Source: Neobacillus niacini NBRC 15566
Lineage (GTDB): Bacteria > Bacillota > Bacilli > Bacillales > Cytobacillaceae
DNA: 32,529 nucleotides
NCBI RefSeq assembly: GCF_001591505.1
Contig: NZ_BCVA01000055.1
Location: forward strand, 1 to 32,529
Direction of reading: 5' to 3'
Below are positions 31,273 to 32,529 of the stretch, piece by piece. The notes under the pieces were generated by a model. That model saw only the letters and a list, made by a program, of their open reading frames with translations. It was not told where the DNA came from and did no database searches. Position 1 is the first letter of the stretch, and every line of letters starts with the position of its first letter. The position numbers were made by a program, and so were the translations under genes.

Positions 31273-32529
31273 ATGGGGATGGACATGAATCAGAGGCTAT
31301 CGAAAGCTAAAGATAATGGAGTCGTTTTATTTCTAAATAACAATCCAGATGAAAAGCAACACAAAAAATGTTTCTGCGATGATCATTCAGATTCCAGTGG
31401 CAGCAAAGGGTCAGACGGTAGCCGAGGGTCTAAGGGAAGTAAAGGATCTCGTGGGAGTCATGGGACATGCGGCAGTAAGGGCAGCAAGGGATCTGATGGA
31501 AGTAGAGGTTCGAAAGGCTCACGTGGTTCTTATGGGTCTGGACGTAAAAGACGCCCTAAAGGTCCAAAGGGTCCTAAAGGTAGAAGAGGTAAACATCGTT
31601 CTGGTGGGAGTAGAGGTTCGAAAGGCTCTCGGGGTTCTGGCGGTAGTAAAGGATCAAGAGGATCTTATGGTTCCTGTGGGCGCAAAGGATCTAGAGGATC
31701 TAATGGCTCCCGTGGACGTAAAGGATCTAGAGGATCTAATGGCTCCCGTGGACATAAAGGATCAAGAGGGTCTAATGGTTCCAAAGGATCTTATGGTTCA
31801 GGACGGAGAAAAAGATCATATGGCTGTTCTGGTGGAAGTAGGGGCAGCAGAGGAACAAGAGGTTCCCGTGGATCTCACGGAAAAAGAGGTCCTAAAGGTC
31901 CTAAAGGTAGAAAAGGAAGACACAGTTCTGGTGGAAGCAGAGGTTCAAAAGGATCTCGTGGGTCGTGCCGAAGTAAAGGTTCAAGAGGATCTTATGGTTC
32001 CCGTGGAGGTAAAGGGTCAAGAGGATCCCGAGGTTCTCGCGGAGGTAAAGGGTCAAAAGGATCTCGTGGTTCACGCGGCCGAGGTTCTAAAGGTTCATAT
32101 GGTTCGGGTCGAAGTAAAGGAACCTATGGCGGTAAGGGTTATGGTTATGGCCGTAAAAGCTCTGGCGGAAGCAAAGGCAGTAAGGGTTCAGGTGGAAGTA
32201 AGGGCAGCAAAGGATCCAGAGGCTCCAGTGGGTCTCGTGGTGACAAAGGTCCAAAGGGTCCTAAAGGTAGAAAAGGCAGTCGCAGTTCAGAAGGAAGCAA
32301 AGGTTCCAAGGGGTCTCGTGGGTCTGGCGGAAGCAGAGGATCCAAAGGCTCTCATGGTTCTAAAGGAAGTAAAGGATCCAAAGGCTCTCATGGGTCCAAA
32401 GGAAGTAGTGGTTCCAAGGGCTCTCATGGGTCTAGAGGCACTAAAGGATCCAAAGGCTCTCATGGGTCCAAAGGAAGTAGCGGTTCCAAGGGCTCTCATG
32501 GTTCTAAAGGTAGTAAAGGATCCAAAGGC
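31273..32529 (+). CDS. CotG-like collagenous Gly-Ser-Lys/Arg repeat protein, partial
   Basis: An ORF of at least 419 codons stays open to the window end, so the C terminus is missing. A short N-terminal part (MNQRLSKAKDNGVVLFLNN, then EKQHKKCFCDDH) resembles in layout the N terminus of B. subtilis CotG. From about residue 41 the protein is almost purely Gly-X-Y triplets, mostly Gly-Ser-Lys, Gly-Ser-Arg, Gly-Ser-His and Gly-Ser-Tyr, with GPKGPKGR blocks at 31561, 31888 and 32248. Ser next to Lys or Arg fits substrates of CotH, which is divergent next door. Several Cys are scattered through it. Three ATGs (31273, 31279, 31285) are possible; the third has GGGGAT 5 nt before it. A BclA-type exosporium collagen is the alternative; no BclA leader motif is seen. 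Confidence 0.85.
   Translation, partial: MGMDMNQRLSKAKDNGVVLFLNNNPDEKQHKKCFCDDHSDSSGSKGSDGSRGSKGSKGSRGSHGTCGSKGSKGSDGSRGSKGSRGSYGSGRKRRPKGPKGPKGRRGKHRSGGSRGSKGSRGSGGSKGSRGSYGSCGRKGSRGSNGSRGRKGSRGSNGSRGHKGSRGSNGSKGSYGSGRRKRSYGCSGGSRGSRGTRGSRGSHGKRGPKGPKGRKGRHSSGGSRGSKGSRGSCRSKGSRGSYGSRGGKGSRGSRGSRGGKGSKGSRGSRGRGSKGSYGSGRSKGTYGGKGYGYGRKSSGGSKGSKGSGGSKGSKGSRGSSGSRGDKGPKGPKGRKGSRSSEGSKGSKGSRGSGGSRGSKGSHGSKGSKGSKGSHGSKGSSGSKGSHGSRGTKGSKGSHGSKGSSGSKGSHGSKGSKGSKG
31681..31788 (+). repeat. Three in-frame 36-bp tandem repeats
   Basis: Copies begin at 31681, 31717 and 31753 and encode RKGSRGSNGSRG-type units. The first two differ by a single base; the third is more diverged. Confidence 0.88.
32371..32529 (+). 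repeat. 72-bp in-frame tandem repeats running off the window
   Basis: Copies begin with AAAGGATCCAAAGGC at 32371, 32443 and 32515, the last cut by the window end. Each encodes 24 residues of Gly-Ser-X triplets. Near-identity of the copies points to recent expansion. Confidence 0.88.

Noticed and set aside
32145..32499. Minus-strand Pro-Leu-rich and Arg-Ala-Phe-rich ORFs
   Set aside because: They are the reverse-strand shadow of the repetitive Gly-Ser-Lys coding sequence.
31273..32529. Classical BclA exosporium collagen
   Set aside because: The N terminus shows no BclA-type leader and the triplets are Gly-Ser-Lys/Arg rather than the Thr- and Pro-rich GPT type; neighbours favour a CotG-like role, though the missing C terminus leaves this open.

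Overview
The window is chromosomal DNA from a low-GC, endospore-forming member of the Bacillaceae, plausibly a Neobacillus- or Bacillus-like species. The evidence is strong AGGAGG-type ribosome binding sites, frequent GTG and TTG starts, sigma-A promoters with U-tract terminators, an Ile-type T-box riboswitch before ilvA, a TreR/CcpA-controlled trehalose PTS operon, and several spore genes (YyaC-type, YqgT-type endopeptidase, CotB-like proteins, CotH, a CotG-like repeat protein). There are no rRNA or tRNA genes, CRISPR arrays, insertion sequences or phage genes.

Positions 1-6300 are mixed housekeeping and accessory genes: a DUF1292 (YrzB-type) protein, a Cys-rich orphan, a membrane-anchored PAS-PAS-GGDEF diguanylate cyclase with an intact I-site, a YqiG-like flavin oxidoreductase, a minus-strand gene broken by one apparent base deletion, and a DHA2-type MFS exporter. 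A possible 44-aa small gene with its own terminator follows, then a run of short palindromic repeats. Positions 6300-10500 hold a gamma-carbonic-anhydrase-like protein, the T-box-controlled threonine dehydratase ilvA and a YtcJ-like amidohydrolase.

Positions 10600-20080 hold a minus-strand cluster (FAD dehydrogenase, YyaC-like protein, GyrI-like effector-binding protein). Next come a DUF1992 protein, a flavin reductase, a YczI-like membrane protein, a secreted subtilase of the S41/sphericase type, an EamA transporter, an orphan coiled-coil protein, a saccharopine dehydrogenase/homospermidine synthase-like enzyme and a methyltransferase. A four-unit repeat with an exact 52-bp period separates the methyltransferase from the trehalose operon.

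Positions 20289-24376 are the trehalose operon treP-treA-treR, read on the minus strand. One TreR palindrome fills the 17-bp promoter spacer, a second lies 40 bp downstream, and a cre site overlaps the -10 box. TreP imports and phosphorylates trehalose, TreA hydrolyses trehalose-6-phosphate, and TreR represses. Just beyond, on the plus strand, is a compact candidate small RNA of about 100 nt with its own promoter, a CCUCCU stretch and a strong terminator.

Positions 25264-32529 are largely spore-related: a DCC-family thiol protein, a LysM-LysM-M14 peptidoglycan endopeptidase, three proteins built from CotB-like beta modules, the coat kinase CotH, and, divergent from cotH, a very long collagen-like Gly-Ser-Lys/Arg repeat ORF that is still open at the window end. 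By position and composition the last is the local counterpart of CotG, the known CotH substrate. This CotB/CotH/CotG-like coat cassette with a Gly-X-Y substrate is the most interesting system in the window.
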